A stretch of 64,000 nucleotides of DNA. Origin: Pseudomonas ceruminis (GTDB lineage: Bacteria > Pseudomonadota > Gammaproteobacteria > Pseudomonadales > Pseudomonadaceae). Position 1 is the first letter of the stretch. Each line of letters starts with the position of its first letter. The stretch spans positions 44,061 through 108,060 of the forward strand of contig NZ_BQHW01000024.1 of NCBI RefSeq assembly GCF_021602025.1. The letters run 5' to 3'. The notes under the pieces were generated by a model. That model searched no databases. It was given only the letters and a program-made list of their open reading frames with translations, and was not told the DNA's origin. This document shows, piece after piece, positions 63,872-64,000 of this stretch. A program made the translations under genes and the position numbers.

Positions 63872-63888
63872 GGGCCGCGTTGCGGCCC
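63872..63888 (+). terminator. Hairpin downstream of speA
   Basis: Perfect 7-base arms GGGCCGC/GCGGCCC with a 3-base loop, 6 bases after the speA stop. No strong U-run follows. The rest of the window to 64000 holds REP-like GC-rich repeats (gggggccggcaggccggcgg) and no gene. Confidence 0.5.
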
Positions 63889-64000
63889 ATTCGTCAGCCT
63901 GCCGACGCCCACCTCAAGCCCTGTGGGGGCCGGCAGGCCGGCGGTGGTTGCCCTTGGCAGCCACCGTCACCCCACCCACTTACCTTGCTGCTGCAACCGC

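Overview
The window comes from a gamma-proteobacterium of the Pseudomonas putida group. The codon use is GC-rich, REP-type palindromes built on 'gtgggagcgg...ccgcg' cores recur between genes, and two gene orders are Pseudomonas-typical: urtABCDE beside cycA and a copper-receptor cluster, and retS-purD-purH-fis-dusB, accBC-aroQ-dsbD, gcbA and speA in the order known from P. aeruginosa. This attribution rests on remembered gene order and protein resemblance, not on a database search. No rRNA, tRNA, CRISPR array or insertion sequence was seen. No gene-free gap exceeds about 280 bases, and the larger gaps are described under their regulatory features.

Region by region: 1-10.1 kb holds the end of an AsmA-like protein, a ferritin-like protein, OsmE, a cytoplasmic-looking lipase, a DMT exporter with a divergent AraC regulator, PsiF, an AI-2E-type transporter, and a chaperone group (a YegD-like Hsp70 divergent from cbpA-cbpM). 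At 9.6-17.4 kb a GNAT acetyltransferase follows the urea ABC transporter operon urtABCDE, which has a sigma54-like promoter, and then comes the D-Ala/D-Ser/Gly permease CycA. At 17.5-22.5 kb lies a copper cluster (two DUF2946 proteins, PCuAC chaperone, OprC receptor, PepSY membrane protein). A stomatin/NfeD pair follows. From 24.1 to 31.7 kb two divergent cobalamin operons (cobK-cbiD-cobL and cobG-cobH-cobI-cobJ) encode corrin-ring synthesis with a mixed aerobic/anaerobic enzyme set.

At 31.76-33.81 kb there is a compact cassette of three unrecognised genes of visibly lower GC. Their products share a common architecture, so they look like diverged paralogues acting together. This is the best candidate in the window for an undescribed system. 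It ends with its stop codon interlocked with that of a MarC-family gene.

From 34.4 to 44.2 kb are retS, purD, purH, fis, dusB, a zinc-ribbon DUF3426 protein and prmA. An acetoin catabolism cluster (acoX-acoA-acoB-acoC, with divergent sigma54 activator acoR, a near-consensus -24/-12 promoter and a 17-bp palindromic candidate enhancer) sits between prmA and accC. The rest is accC-accB-aroQ-dsbD, a chemoreceptor, the diguanylate cyclase GcbA, a DUF2333 protein, a Nudix hydrolase, a left-handed beta-helix protein, the SUI1 homologue YciH and the biosynthetic arginine decarboxylase SpeA.
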